Shown here: one piece after another, positions 8,988-16,779 of the stretch | Layout of the letters: each line of letters starts with the position of its first letter | How positions within the stretch are numbered: position 1 is the first letter of the stretch | From: Priapulus caudatus | Taxonomy: Eukaryota > Priapulida > Priapulimorpha > Priapulimorphida > Priapulidae | NCBI RefSeq assembly: GCF_000485595.1 | Contig: NW_014577467.1 | Coordinates: 226,450-248,462, forward strand | Length of the DNA: 22,013 nt | Reading direction: 5' to 3' | Notes under the pieces: generated by a model | Seen by the model: the letters and a program-made list of their open reading frames with translations, nothing else | Told to the model about the DNA's origin: nothing | Databases searched by the model: none | Made by a program: the position numbers and the translations under genes

Positions 8988-10621
8988 CTCAATAAAAAAA
9001 GGTAAATAAACACGAAATGTATTTACTATTAAAGTCTTAATGTTTCTCTACTCTAATTCGCCTACAATCTGTAAATGCCGGTCAAATGCTCATCTGCAAC
9101 ACACAAGTACACCGCACGCCCACCCTTACCTGTGCTGCGTGCACAAACAACATGAATAAGAGAGTTATGTTATTCATGTTGTTTATGCTCTTTTATGCTC
9201 TTTTATTGTTATGCTCTCTTATTCATGTTGTTTGTGCACGCAGCACAGCGCGGGCCTGCGGTTAACTTGTGTGTTGCAAATGAGCATTTGACCGGCATTT
9301 ACAGGTGATTATAGGCGAAATAGAGTAGAAAAATATTAAGACTTGTAGTAAATACATTTCGTGTTCATTTACCTTTTTTTATTGAGACTACACTGTAGTG
9401 TACAGCTATAAACAAACACATCTTTCCCGCAGGGTGGTAAAAATCGGATCTTCTAATACTATAGCTTATCCATCCGAGCTGAAGCGTCCGGGCACTTTTA
9501 GAATGAATTGATTTGGAGTTTGGTTTGTAGTTGGCTGGTTCGGAAAGTGTAGTGAATAGATTGCAAGTACTATGAATTGATTCGAAGTTTCCTGAATAGT
9601 TTTGCACACGGACCGAAAACAACAGAGTGGGCGGCAAATTGTAAACGTTAGTAAGTGATTTCAGAGGTCTTGAATAGATTGGAAGTTGCATAAATTGAAT
9701 GTTAAATGAGCTCTTTGATTGTAAACATTTATATATGTTTTGAAAGCTGTATGATTAATTTGTAATTTAAGCTATACATTTGTCGTTTGTTACCTAATAA
9801 TTCTGAAACCAACAGTTAGATTCGCATTTCTGGTGATTAATGTTAAAAGTAATAAATTAATTTCAAACTTAGTGAACAGATTCGTTATTCTGTAAATTAA
9901 TTTAAAACTTACAATTTAAATTATTAGGGCGATGAAGCAAGATTTGAACATTTGTGAGTTTATGTAACATGTTCTCAATTAAATTGCAAGTTAGTAAATT
10001 GGTTTGTTGTTTTGAAAATAAATTGTACGTTTAGAAAATGAATTTTTACAATGATGTGAAGGAATTTGTATATCAGGCAATTATTTTGGAAAGTTGTGAA
10101 TTAATTTGCAAGTTAATAAATTGATTTGTTATTCCGTAAATTAATTTTAAATTTTGAATTTAAATTTCTCGAGCAATATAAAGTTATTTTTATTTTCATT
10201 AATTAATTTGAAATGTTTTAAATTGATTTAAAATTGTGTATTTGAAATGTTTGAAAACGATTTTTAAAGGGGATGGCTTTCCATAGTTCGATGTGAACAA
10301 ACACTCGTGACTCATACATATAGTCCATAGCAAGCATAGAAAATTCGTGACGTAGTCAATTTAAGATGACTCAACACATTCCTGCTTGCTGGTGTTAGGG
10401 TTAGGTGTATCTTTACCTAATGTTTCACTGTATCTTAGTTCATAGCCCATTCTTAACCCATCCTGTCTATGTTTTTATTATTGCTCTCTAACCTTAATCT
10501 AACCTTAATTTAATATTTGATCCTGATATTCCGGAGGCTATATCTACATTGTAATAGGATTCTTTTTATCTAGTGTGTTTTTATCTTGATTTACATTTAA
10601 TTTTCTGTATTCATATGTTAC

Positions 10622-10684
10622 CAGGAGTGTATAATAACAAATATACATTTGTCATTTATCATTTTTTGTCATTACACGCTCCTG
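10622..10684. mobile_element. 63-bp hairpin micro-element with 7-bp target duplication
   Basis: Left end CAGGAGTGTATAATAACAAA pairs with right end TTTGTCATTACACGCTCCTG (complement CAGGAGCGTGTAATGACAAA) with three transition differences. Flanks are ATGTTAC on both sides (10615-10621 and 10685-10691). Size, CAG...CTG ends and duplication length match the 60-bp element at 8807-8866; the ends can be aligned as CAG(g)AG..TATAA.AAC, suggesting one family. Confidence 0.8.
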
Positions 10685-10741
10685 ATGTTACGTACACGGT
10701 TATGATGGGAGGTAAAAATTCACACGGACATTAGCACGCAC

Positions 10742-10761
10742 GTATGCATTCACACACGCAG

Positions 10762-10828
<67 letters not shown>

Positions 10829-10837
10829 CACGCACAT
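10742..10837. repeat. (CA)n / (GCAC)n microsatellite
   Basis: GCACGCACGCACGCAC followed by about 25 CA dinucleotides with a few CG interruptions, inside intron 1 of the ABCB-like gene. Confidence 0.9.
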
Positions 10838-11037
10838 GTCTTAAGATCTAATCCCTGGCTACAAAGCCTCCGATACATGCACAGTCAATTAGGACTGCAA
10901 GTTTCGAGCTATATAACAATCAAAACTGTGCTATTAGAGGAGTGACACATCGTAGCATTTAGCCGCTAAACGTTTCCGTCTGAAAATACCCGACACCGTC
11001 GAATTAACGACGGCGAGTGCAATTGCGTCATACTCAC

Positions 11038-11112
11038 TATTGTGAACAATCCGATTACTTGCTGATTCGAACCTTTCTCCTCCGTTTCCGTCAGTCGCAG
11101 TTTATCCTCCAT
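11038..11112 (-). CDS. ABCB/P-glycoprotein-like transporter, first coding exon (cytoplasmic N-terminus)
   Basis: ATG at 11112-11110 in context AAATCATGG opens a 25-codon exon, MEDKLRLTETEEKGSNQQVI then GLFTI, ending at the consensus donor ATA|GTGAGT at phase 0. It joins exon 2 at phase 0 to give VIGLFTI/FRFADRWDYM, which parallels human ABCB1 TVSVFSM/FRYSNW. The segment is short, charged and lacks a signal peptide, as expected for the cytoplasmic tail of this family; human ABCB1 has 39 residues here, so this tail is somewhat shorter. An in-frame TAA lies just upstream (seven codons before the ATG), so this is the only usable start in this exon. A tiny upstream ATG-GCT-GCG-TAG lies about 40 nt before the start, possibly a minimal uORF in the leader. 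No TATA box or transcription start could be assigned. Confidence 0.85.
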
Positions 11113-11389
11113 GATTTCCACACACACGCTGTTTACCTTTTCTACGCAGCCATCTATTTATTTTGAAACTTGGCTGTTGAGACGACTACAAAGATACAAA
11201 AGCGGTGGGTTCGAAAATCGACATGCTGTGGTAGCACAGATACTGTTGTTATCTTATGGTATAAGCTTGTTTTAATAAACACGAGCAATATCGAAAAACC
11301 ATACGGCGAAATTTGATGAGTAGACAGCACAGAGACACGTGTTATGACGCGTACTAAATCTACATGTTTCACTTACCTATATTGTATGC

Positions 11390-11390
<1 letters not shown>
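11113..11390. other. 5' leader / upstream region of ABCB-like gene
   Basis: On the minus strand this precedes the first coding exon. It includes the short upstream ATG-GCT-GCG-TAG and a donor-like AAAAG|GTAAAC about 25 nt before the ATG. No promoter motif stands out, and a non-coding first exon farther right is possible. The 72-residue minus-strand frame at 11154-11372 resembles nothing known. Confidence 0.35.
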
Positions 11391-11427
<37 letters not shown>

Positions 11428-11663
11428 TATAGTCGTCCTTCAGGACGCCCCTAATTTTGCATAGGGCCTATAGGTGTTTCGGTTGCGCATGTAGTTGGAG
11501 ACACAGGGCGCTACTCCATATTGTTCCCGTATTTCTTTTGCTGAGTGCTAAGCAGAGAAGCAGTATGTACCATTTTTCAAGTCTTTGGTATGACCCGGCC
11601 GGGAGTTAAACCCACGACCTTCCACATGCGAGGCTAGCACTCTACCATTGAGCCATTGCTGCG
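11391..11663 (-). mobile_element. tRNA-Ala-derived SINE with (ATT)n tail
   Basis: Read on the minus strand, the 5' end is tRNA-like: GCAGCAATGGCTCAATGGTA gives an acceptor-like 7-mer then a box A (TGGCTCAATGG, at about 11646-11656). GTGGGTTTAACTCCC at about 11601-11615 matches box B. A 7-nt loop CTCGCAT would place CGC at the anticodon, an Ala type. About 160 bp of body follows, ending in GTCCTGAAGGAC and a (ATT)n tract of about 12 units at 11391-11429. It is not a functional tRNA: box B departs from GGTTCGA, the acceptor end does not close, and body and tail follow. SINEs of this design are copied by a partner LINE. No convincing target duplication was identified (ATGCTTAA occurs on both sides but is offset from the 5' end). 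Confidence 0.8.
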
Positions 11664-11888
11664 TTATTTACTGCGTTTGAATGCTTAAGCGGTTTTTTAA
11701 TGTCGATAACATTGGCAACTACGACACACAAATGATATTGTGCATTCGAATGCTCTTTTTGTAGATCGACATGTTGGAAATATGGACTAGTTTGCGTGAA
11801 CTAGGCGGTACAAATTAATATGTTGGTCACGAACTTTCTCTACGTACCCTGAGATATCATTAGGTATTCTTGGGTAAGCTGACAGCTC
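11664..11888. other. Unassigned spacer between SINE and minisatellite
   Basis: About 225 bp of mixed composition with no open frame, inverted repeat or RNA-like fold that I can support. Confidence 0.4.
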
Positions 11889-11986
11889 GCTAGTCCGACG
11901 GCCCAATAGTCCGAAAGCCCACCGGTCCGAAAACCCACTAGTCCGAAAGCCCACTAGTCCGAAAACCCACTAGTCCGAAACCCCAC
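11889..11986. repeat. 16-17-bp TAGTCCGA minisatellite
   Basis: Six tandem units of the form TAGTCCGAAAGCCCAC, with variants GTCCGACGGCCCAA, GGTCCGAAAACCCAC and TAGTCCGAAACCCCAC. TAGTCCGA tandem tracts are recalled from other invertebrate genomes, often within transposon ends. An AT-rich, poly-T block follows. Confidence 0.85.
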
Positions 11987-12160
11987 AGGGGATGGGGTAC
12001 CGATCTATACCTAATGTTTAATTAATTAATTTTTAATTTTAATTTTAATTTATTTTTTTTATTTTTTTTTTTTTTTTTTATTATTAGCCATTGGGGATGT
12101 GGGGGAGGTGTGTGTGTGGGGGGCTAGGTGTGTGGATGTGTGGCAAAATTGTAGACTACG
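11987..12160. repeat. Poly-T / AT-rich low-complexity block and G/T-rich block
   Basis: TTAATTTTAATTTTAATTTA leads into a run of about 18 T (about 12063-12079), followed by GGGGATGTGGGGGAGGTGTG-type sequence to about 12140. It has no coding signal. Confidence 0.75.
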
Positions 12161-12612
12161 GTAAAACCTCGTTATACCGTCCTCGTAATACCGCCAATCT
12201 CACTTATCGCCGCCAGCTTTATGGCTATGTATAATCTTATATAAACGCATTGAGTAGAACATGTGGCGACTCGCTGCGACTCGCTGCGACTGCGCTGCGA
12301 CTGACAAGTTTTTCCATGCGCAGACGGCCGTCGCTGACAGTCGCAGGGGTGCTTATGTCGAACTTTCTCTGCGACGCGATCGTCGCTGCGACTTGCAACG
12401 AGTTGCAGAAAATCAGTCGCAATGGCAATCGGCGTCGCGTCGCAAGGCTGCAAGTCTAGCGCAGACTTGCTACTTTTGGTTGCTCGTCGCTGCAACTGGC
12501 AACCGCATGCGATCGGCGCAGCGCTCACCGTGTGTATGCGATTCGAAGCAATTTCGACTGCGATCGCTAGAATCGCAGCTGAGTTAGTCCTCTTTTGGTT
12601 CAGTGCATAACG
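12161..12612. repeat. GTCGC/GCGAC-rich interspersed repeat with Pogo-like end
   Basis: The left end reads ACGGTAAAACCTCGTTATAC, resembling terminal sequences of Pogo/Tigger-type DNA transposons (from memory). The body from about 12265 to 12560 is full of GTCGC, GCGAC, TTGCAAC and GCGATCG motifs on both strands, including CGCTGCGACT three times at about 12270-12300. The 149-residue minus-strand frame and several plus-strand frames here are low-complexity readings of these motifs. It could be one element or two abutting ones; the right boundary and any target duplication are unclear. Confidence 0.4.
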
Positions 12613-12639
12613 TATTATCACGAGTGTTACTTAGAGATC

Positions 12640-12850
12640 TATATTACATAAATAGATATATAAATATATATAATATATAGTTAACATATATAGATAGATG
12701 TAGATATATATCTATATTATACAGTCCTGATATTTGCATACGCACACATGCACGGCGCGCACGCACACACCACCGCAGCGCCACACCACACACACACACA
12801 CACACACCACACACACCACACATCACACACACACAACACACACACAGCAT
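12640..12850. repeat. (TA)n/(GATA) tract followed by (CA)n microsatellite
   Basis: TA-rich sequence with GATATATA and TATAGATAGATG motifs spans about 12640-12722. CGCACACA/CACACACAC spans about 12740-12848. Minus-strand Cys/Val-rich frames simply translate these repeats. Confidence 0.85.
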
Positions 12851-13249
12851 ACATCTGATAACTAGACAGAGGGTACTCACGGAGAGTGCATACCTCCGCG
12901 AGCATGTAACATGTATGTGCTCGCTGGTGGCGGTGCTGACTGACTCGCCTGCTGCTGACAGCCGCCTGCTGNGGCCGTGGTCACTGTTGAATAAATTATG
13001 TATCCTTTATGTTTTGGTTACAGTTTAGCAGGTTTGTAAGTGGGAAAGTGTGCACTGTAGAAACCTGTGCTACACTCGACTGAGTGGCTGAGCTTCCAAT
13101 TCGTATATAAAGCAGAGAATTTTAATGTTTGAAAATAACTTCTATTAGGCAACTCGCAGTTAAATCAGACGAAAGTATTTTATTTATATATTCGATTGTG
13201 AAGTTATGTACTTATACGCGACAGATAGTGGGTATTACTCTAACTACTG
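12851..13249. other. Unassigned stretch containing one N
   Basis: No gene or clear repeat. A CTG/GCC-rich segment at about 12920-12980 contains a single undetermined base at 12972. The remainder to 13249 is AT-rich and unremarkable. Confidence 0.4.
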
Positions 13250-13713
13250 TATGATTTGTGTATTATTATGATTCAAATTCTGGGTCTTGGAGATCCTTCC
13301 ACTTTTTAGGCAGTATAAATACACGGGCCCTTAATTGAAACACATGCAGCAAACAAAAACTCCTTGCTTGCTGCTAAGAGGCTGTGCTCTCGGATTTCTT
13401 CTATGTTAGAATTAGTGCTGTGCGTGCGCCATTCCTGATTCATGCAGCACGATGAAGGAGCTGTCATCATGTAAATAATATATAAACCAATCCAGTGGCC
13501 TGTTAGCAGCATGGTATTTTGACGCCTACTAACGAAATAACGATCCATGAAATTGGCTATGCATACTATGGCTATGAAAAAATACAATGTATAATAGCTA
13601 TAGCAGTATAACTAGTACACTGTTAGCATATGTTTCACGGGCCAGTGTATTTATACTGCCTAAAAAGTGGAAGGATCTCCAAGACCCACAATTTGAATCA
13701 TACACAAATCATA
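13250..13713. mobile_element. 464-bp inverted-repeat (MITE-like) element, possible TA duplication
   Basis: The ends pair as TATGATTTGTGTA...TACACAAATCATA, and the arms continue through TTGGAGATCCTTCCACTTTT and AGGCAGTATAAATACAC for about 75-80 bp (left 13250-13329, right 13637-13713). The left arm has a 6-bp insert (TTATTA) relative to the right. A TA at each extremity would fit a Tc1/mariner-type target duplication; no longer duplication is seen. The interior of about 300 bp has only a short 93-residue minus-strand frame without recognisable motifs. The right end directly abuts the 5' end of a LINE fragment. Confidence 0.7.
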
Positions 13714-13927
13714 GATGGCGATAGTGTAGGCACAACAGTTTGATCAAGCCTGTGTTCCCGAATATTTTATAAATTTTTGGTGCAAACTGAATATTATTTC
13801 TGGACTACTGGTGTTATGGATAAAGTTTAATTATTCAAGATTACACTGGAACTGAAAAATAGCCACAAAAACAACAGGCAGAGCTGGTATTCAACCGTAG
13901 ATATTCTGTGTTCATCTGTTGCTATGG

Positions 13928-14175
13928 CCCGTTGGGTCTATGTCTCCCTGGGTACTGCCGGAACGTACCCTGGGTACGGTCCGGTATACCAGAACGTACC
14001 CTGGTACTATCTAATATGCCGGACCGTATCTCGCCTACTCCACTAACGAGTCTAGGGTGTCGCCTACGCCTACTCCCTAACCCTAACCCCTAACCCTAAC
14101 CCTAACCCTAACCATATCAGATAGTTACCAGAGTACGTTCCGGCAGTACCCAGGGAGACATAGACCCTTTCAGGG
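13928..14175. mobile_element. 248-bp MITE with 9-bp target duplication inside LINE copy 1
   Basis: It is flanked by TTGCTATGG at 13919-13927 and 14176-14184; the adjacent G on each side could make it 10 bp. LINE copy 2 has one such site (TTGCCATGG, about 15255-15263) uninterrupted. Ends: CCCGTTGGGTCTATGTCTCC on the left, and CCCTGAAAGGGTCTATGTCT on the complement of the right. The arms continue through CTGGGTACTGCCGGAACGTA. A 9-10-bp duplication points to the Mutator-like group (inference). No transposase is encoded. Confidence 0.85.
14074..14113. repeat. Telomere-like (CCCTAA)n tract inside a MITE
   Basis: About six units of CCCTAA with one CCCCTAA slip (complement TTAGGG), located within the 248-bp MITE rather than at a chromosome end. 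Confidence 0.9.
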
Positions 14176-14917
14176 TTGCTATGGTGTGTTGAAACATGGC
14201 GTGCTTAGCGATGGGATCCCCTGGAGCTATACTGTAGGTTCAACCAAATCAGGAAGGTCACAGGGAGGTCTCATTTGAAATTAATAGTGCTCATCGGCGG
14301 TTCTGTGATGTCAACTCGGCAACAGTCCCGGCAAACGGCAGTTCTGTGCAGTCAATACGACGACAGCTCTGGCAACCGGCAGTTCTGTTCTTGTCAACTC
14401 GGCAGCGGTTCTGGCAATCAAGCAATGCGCATCAGCCATATCAATTGACTACATGCTTTCTCTAATTTCTCTGCAGTCATGAATAGCTGTTGCATCGTAT
14501 CTGCGTATCTCGATGAACTTATCAGCTATCATTAGAAGGTACGTGATTCATTTCCAGCGCTCAAGATATGAGAGGATGCTCTTCTGGGGGTTTTAACGTT
14601 GTGGATTGTAAGGTTTGCGCCTGTCGGTTGCCCGGACGCCCCCCCCCCCGTGGTTCGCATTATCACGTGGCTCTTTTGCCCACTTGCCACCACTTTGCCG
14701 TTATGTGTGTGGGGCGCATCTATTTTAGCCCTGAATGCGGCAACCAGTATCTCCTTCTTCTGAACGTGTCACTTGTTTCATTTATAAACTCGCCATAGCT
14801 TCCTGACCGATTGACGACGCCTACACTAGCGTCAGGATAGCGATCCTTTGGCAAAGAAGTCCTGTTGATCAATGGCACAGCTTAGCTGAGACAGCCCGCA
14901 GAAGAAATCTTGTTGCN

Positions 14918-15046
14918 GCAGATAAGCCCACTGCTTACCTACACTGCTCAAGACATAACGAACGATATCAGAACAGTACGACTCTAACATTACACGAACA
15001 TACGAAACTCAAATATATATTAGATATATATACATATATACATAAG
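14918..15046. other. Spacer between the two LINE copies
   Basis: About 130 bp, including an AT-rich ATATATATTAGATATATATA segment directly before LINE copy 2. No similarity to the LINE was found. Confidence 0.5.
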
Positions 15047-15625
15047 TGGCGCTAGTGTAGGCACAACAGTTTGATCAAGCCTGTGTTCGCAATATTTTTA
15101 TAATTATTTGGGTGCAAACTGAATATTATTTCTGGACTACAGTACTGGTGTTATAGATAAAGTTTAATTACTCAAGATTACACTGGAACTGAAAGATAGC
15201 CACCAAAACAACTGGCAGAGCTGTATCCAACCGTAGATATTCTGTGTTCATCTGTTGCCATGGCGTGTTGAAACATGGCGTGCTTAGTGACGAGATCCCC
15301 CGGAGCTATACTGTAGGTTCAACCAAATCTGGAAAGTCACAGGGAGGTTTCATTTGCAATTAATAGTGCTCATCCGGCGTTCTTGATGTCAACTCGGCAA
15401 CAGTCCCGTCAAACGGCAGTTCTGTGCAGTCAATACGACGACAGCTCTGGCAACCGGCAGTTCTGTTCTTGTCAACTCGGCAGCGGTTCTGGCAATCAAG
15501 CAACAAGATTTCTCTGCGGCCGTCTTCAGTTAAGCAGTGCCGTCGATCAACAGGACTTCTTGCCAAAGGACGCTATCCTGCGCCATGTAGCGTCGTCATC
15601 GTAGGCGTAGCCTCGCAGTTTAATA

Positions 15626-16779
15626 ATGACAGTACAGTTCAGAGGAGATATGGTTGCCGCATTCGGGGTAACCGATGCGCCACAACATACGGCAGTGGTG
15701 GCAAGTGGGCGACGACCGTATAATGCGACCACGTCTGGGGTAACCGACGACCAACCTACTATCGACAATGTTAAACCCCACAGAAGACATCCTCTCACCA
15801 TTGGCGCTTGGAATGTACGTACCTCTAATGATAGTGATAATTCAATCAGACCAGAACGTGCAACAGCTATCATCTGCAGAGAATTAGAGAAAACATGTAT
15901 TAATATCTGTGCGCTCAGGGAAGTGCGACGTCCCGGCTCTACTCAAGCAATACTCAGGCTCGACTCTAATCAGGCAATATCGTTGAAAGAAGTCACACAA
16001 TCTACTGGAGTGTAGGAAAAGAGAAAGCAGCAGGTGTTGGTTTTGCCATCTCCAACAAACTAGCTCCTCAAGGTATCAATCCGATACCAATCAATGGCAG
16101 GCTTGTGTCAGTGCGCATACAGTTGAAGAGTGGCGAACACCTTACACTTATCAGCGTATATGCACCAACTATGCAAAGAACACATGAAGACAAAGAACAG
16201 TTTTACGAGCGGCTTGGCACTTGCATTACAGCAGCTAAAGATGACAACATTATAGTTCTAGGTGATCTTAATGCTCGTGTTGGCATAGACTGGAAATCGT
16301 GGCCATCTGTCATCGGTAAACACGGCGTTGGTAATATGAATTCAAATGGACTAATGCTATTAGAGTTCTGTACCAGATTTCAGCTTACAATCATGGGTAC
16401 AATGTTTTACCTTAAAGACAGCCTGAAGAACACATGGCAACACTTGCGGTCAAAGCACTGGCATCAGATTGACCATGTACTAGCAAATCAAGCTGCAAAG
16501 CAACACGTCATAGAGACCAAAGTCAATCAAACCGCAGACTGCTTCACTGATCACAAGTTGATTGTTTGTAAGTGTCATTTCTCCATAAAACCAAAGAAGA
16601 AGGGCACAAAGCTTCCCAAAAAGCTTGACACTGGCCTCAACAATGAAAGAAAAGAAATGCTGGAACAGTTCTTGAATGAAAAATTGTCTGATTGCAAAGA
16701 ACATTGGGAAGAACTCAGAGAAGTGCTTCAAAATGCAGCCAAAAACGTATTTGGAAAGAAGGAAACAAAAACAGAATGA
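15626..16779 (+). pseudogene. LINE endonuclease domain (broken by one frameshift)
   Basis: From ATG 15626 the frame reads HPLTIGAWNVRTSND, RPERATAIICRELEKTCINI and CALREVRRPGS, supplying the catalytic Asn (WNVRT) and Glu (REVR) of the APE-like nuclease that nicks target DNA. Frame is lost around 15960-16000; the next frame continues YWSVGKEKAAGVGFAIS and runs to 16779. It contains LISVYAPTMQRTHED, IIVLGDLNARVGID, HWHQIDHVLANQ and CFTDHKLIVCKC, so the Tyr, Asp/Asn, Asp and His positions of the nuclease family all look conserved. Decay is therefore by frameshift rather than active-site loss. After about 16750 the frame shifts again, with the linker continuing at 16750-16939 (NDWVDEQDGEIRELLQNKKL). 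Confidence 0.9.

Larger units (their letters stand above)
7929..10285. mobile_element. 2.36-kb foldback (palindromic) transposon with 6-bp target duplication
   Basis: The left arm begins TATGGAAAGCCATCCCCTT and the right end is its complement, AAGGGGATGGCTTTCCATA. The flanks are GTTCGA on both sides (7923-7928 and 10286-10291), read as a 6-bp target duplication. The arms pair over almost their whole length, about 7929-9164 with 9213-10285, around a central spacer of about 48 bp (TTATGTTATTCATGTTGTTT onward). The arms differ mainly by two segments present only on the left (8807-8873 and 8879-8987). No transposase is encoded: the two frames of about 85-108 residues (8561-8818 + and 9365-9691 -) are the same arm sequence read in mirror positions. 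The superfamily is uncertain; Drosophila FB/Galileo elements share the architecture but are recalled to make 9- or 7-bp duplications. Confidence 0.9.
7763..11037 (-). other. Intron 1 of ABCB-like gene, mostly filled by a foldback transposon
   Basis: The 3,275-bp minus-strand interval runs from donor GTGAGT (11037-11032) to acceptor TTGTTGTAG (ending 7763). About 2.36 kb of it is the foldback element at 7929-10285. The rest holds a 63-bp hairpin element, a CA/GC microsatellite and AT-rich filler. Before those insertions the intron would have been about 0.8 kb. Transcription of the minus strand would place both foldback arms in one pre-mRNA. Confidence 0.8.
13715..14917 (+). mobile_element. LINE copy 1: 5' fragment, second half inverted
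   Basis: 13715-14425 (minus a 248-bp insertion and one duplicated site) matches 15047-15502 of LINE copy 2 in direct orientation, beginning TAGTGTAGGCACAACAGTTT. From 14426 to about 14917 the match switches strand: its reverse complement runs GCAACAAGATTTC, CAACAGGACTTC, GGTTGCCGCATTC, GTGGTGGCAAGTGGGC, CATCCTCTCA and TCTAATGATAG, matching about 15503-15916 in order. So this is 5' UTR in forward orientation joined to an inverted piece carrying the start of the endonuclease. The switch occurs at AGCAA. The reading frame of the inverted part is destroyed by many small indels. A single N lies at 14917, at the outer edge of the inverted part. Confidence 0.85.

Noticed and set aside
8544-9691. Similar 'proteins' at 8561-8818 (+) and 9365-9691 (-) sharing an SEPANYKPNS-type sequence
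   Set aside because: They are the two mirror arms of the foldback element read from opposite strands; similarity comes from the inverted repeat, not from coding selection.
11591-11663. A tRNA-Ala gene on the minus strand
   Set aside because: Box A and an Ala-type anticodon loop are present, but box B is altered, the acceptor stem does not close, and a SINE body with (ATT)n tail follows.
11889-11986. CRISPR-like array (regular TAGTCCGA repeats)
   Set aside because: Units are contiguous 16-17-bp tandem copies with no unique spacers, in a eukaryotic genome.
12172-12621. 149-residue minus-strand frame
   Set aside because: It lies on a GTCGC-rich repeat, has several overlapping frames on the other strand and shows no domain.
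13306-13587. 93-residue minus-strand frame inside the 464-bp inverted-repeat element
   Set aside because: It has no recognisable transposase motif and partly overlaps the inverted arm; more likely chance.
14074-14113. Chromosome end or telomere
   Set aside because: Only about six units, inside a MITE with sequence continuing on both sides.
13715-14917. Twin-priming 5' inversion of the LINE
   Set aside because: The order is forward upstream part then reversed downstream part, which twin priming does not produce.
15360-15873. Minus-strand and alternative plus-strand frames across the LINE leader and endonuclease
   Set aside because: They are shadows of the LINE frame that carries the endonuclease motifs.
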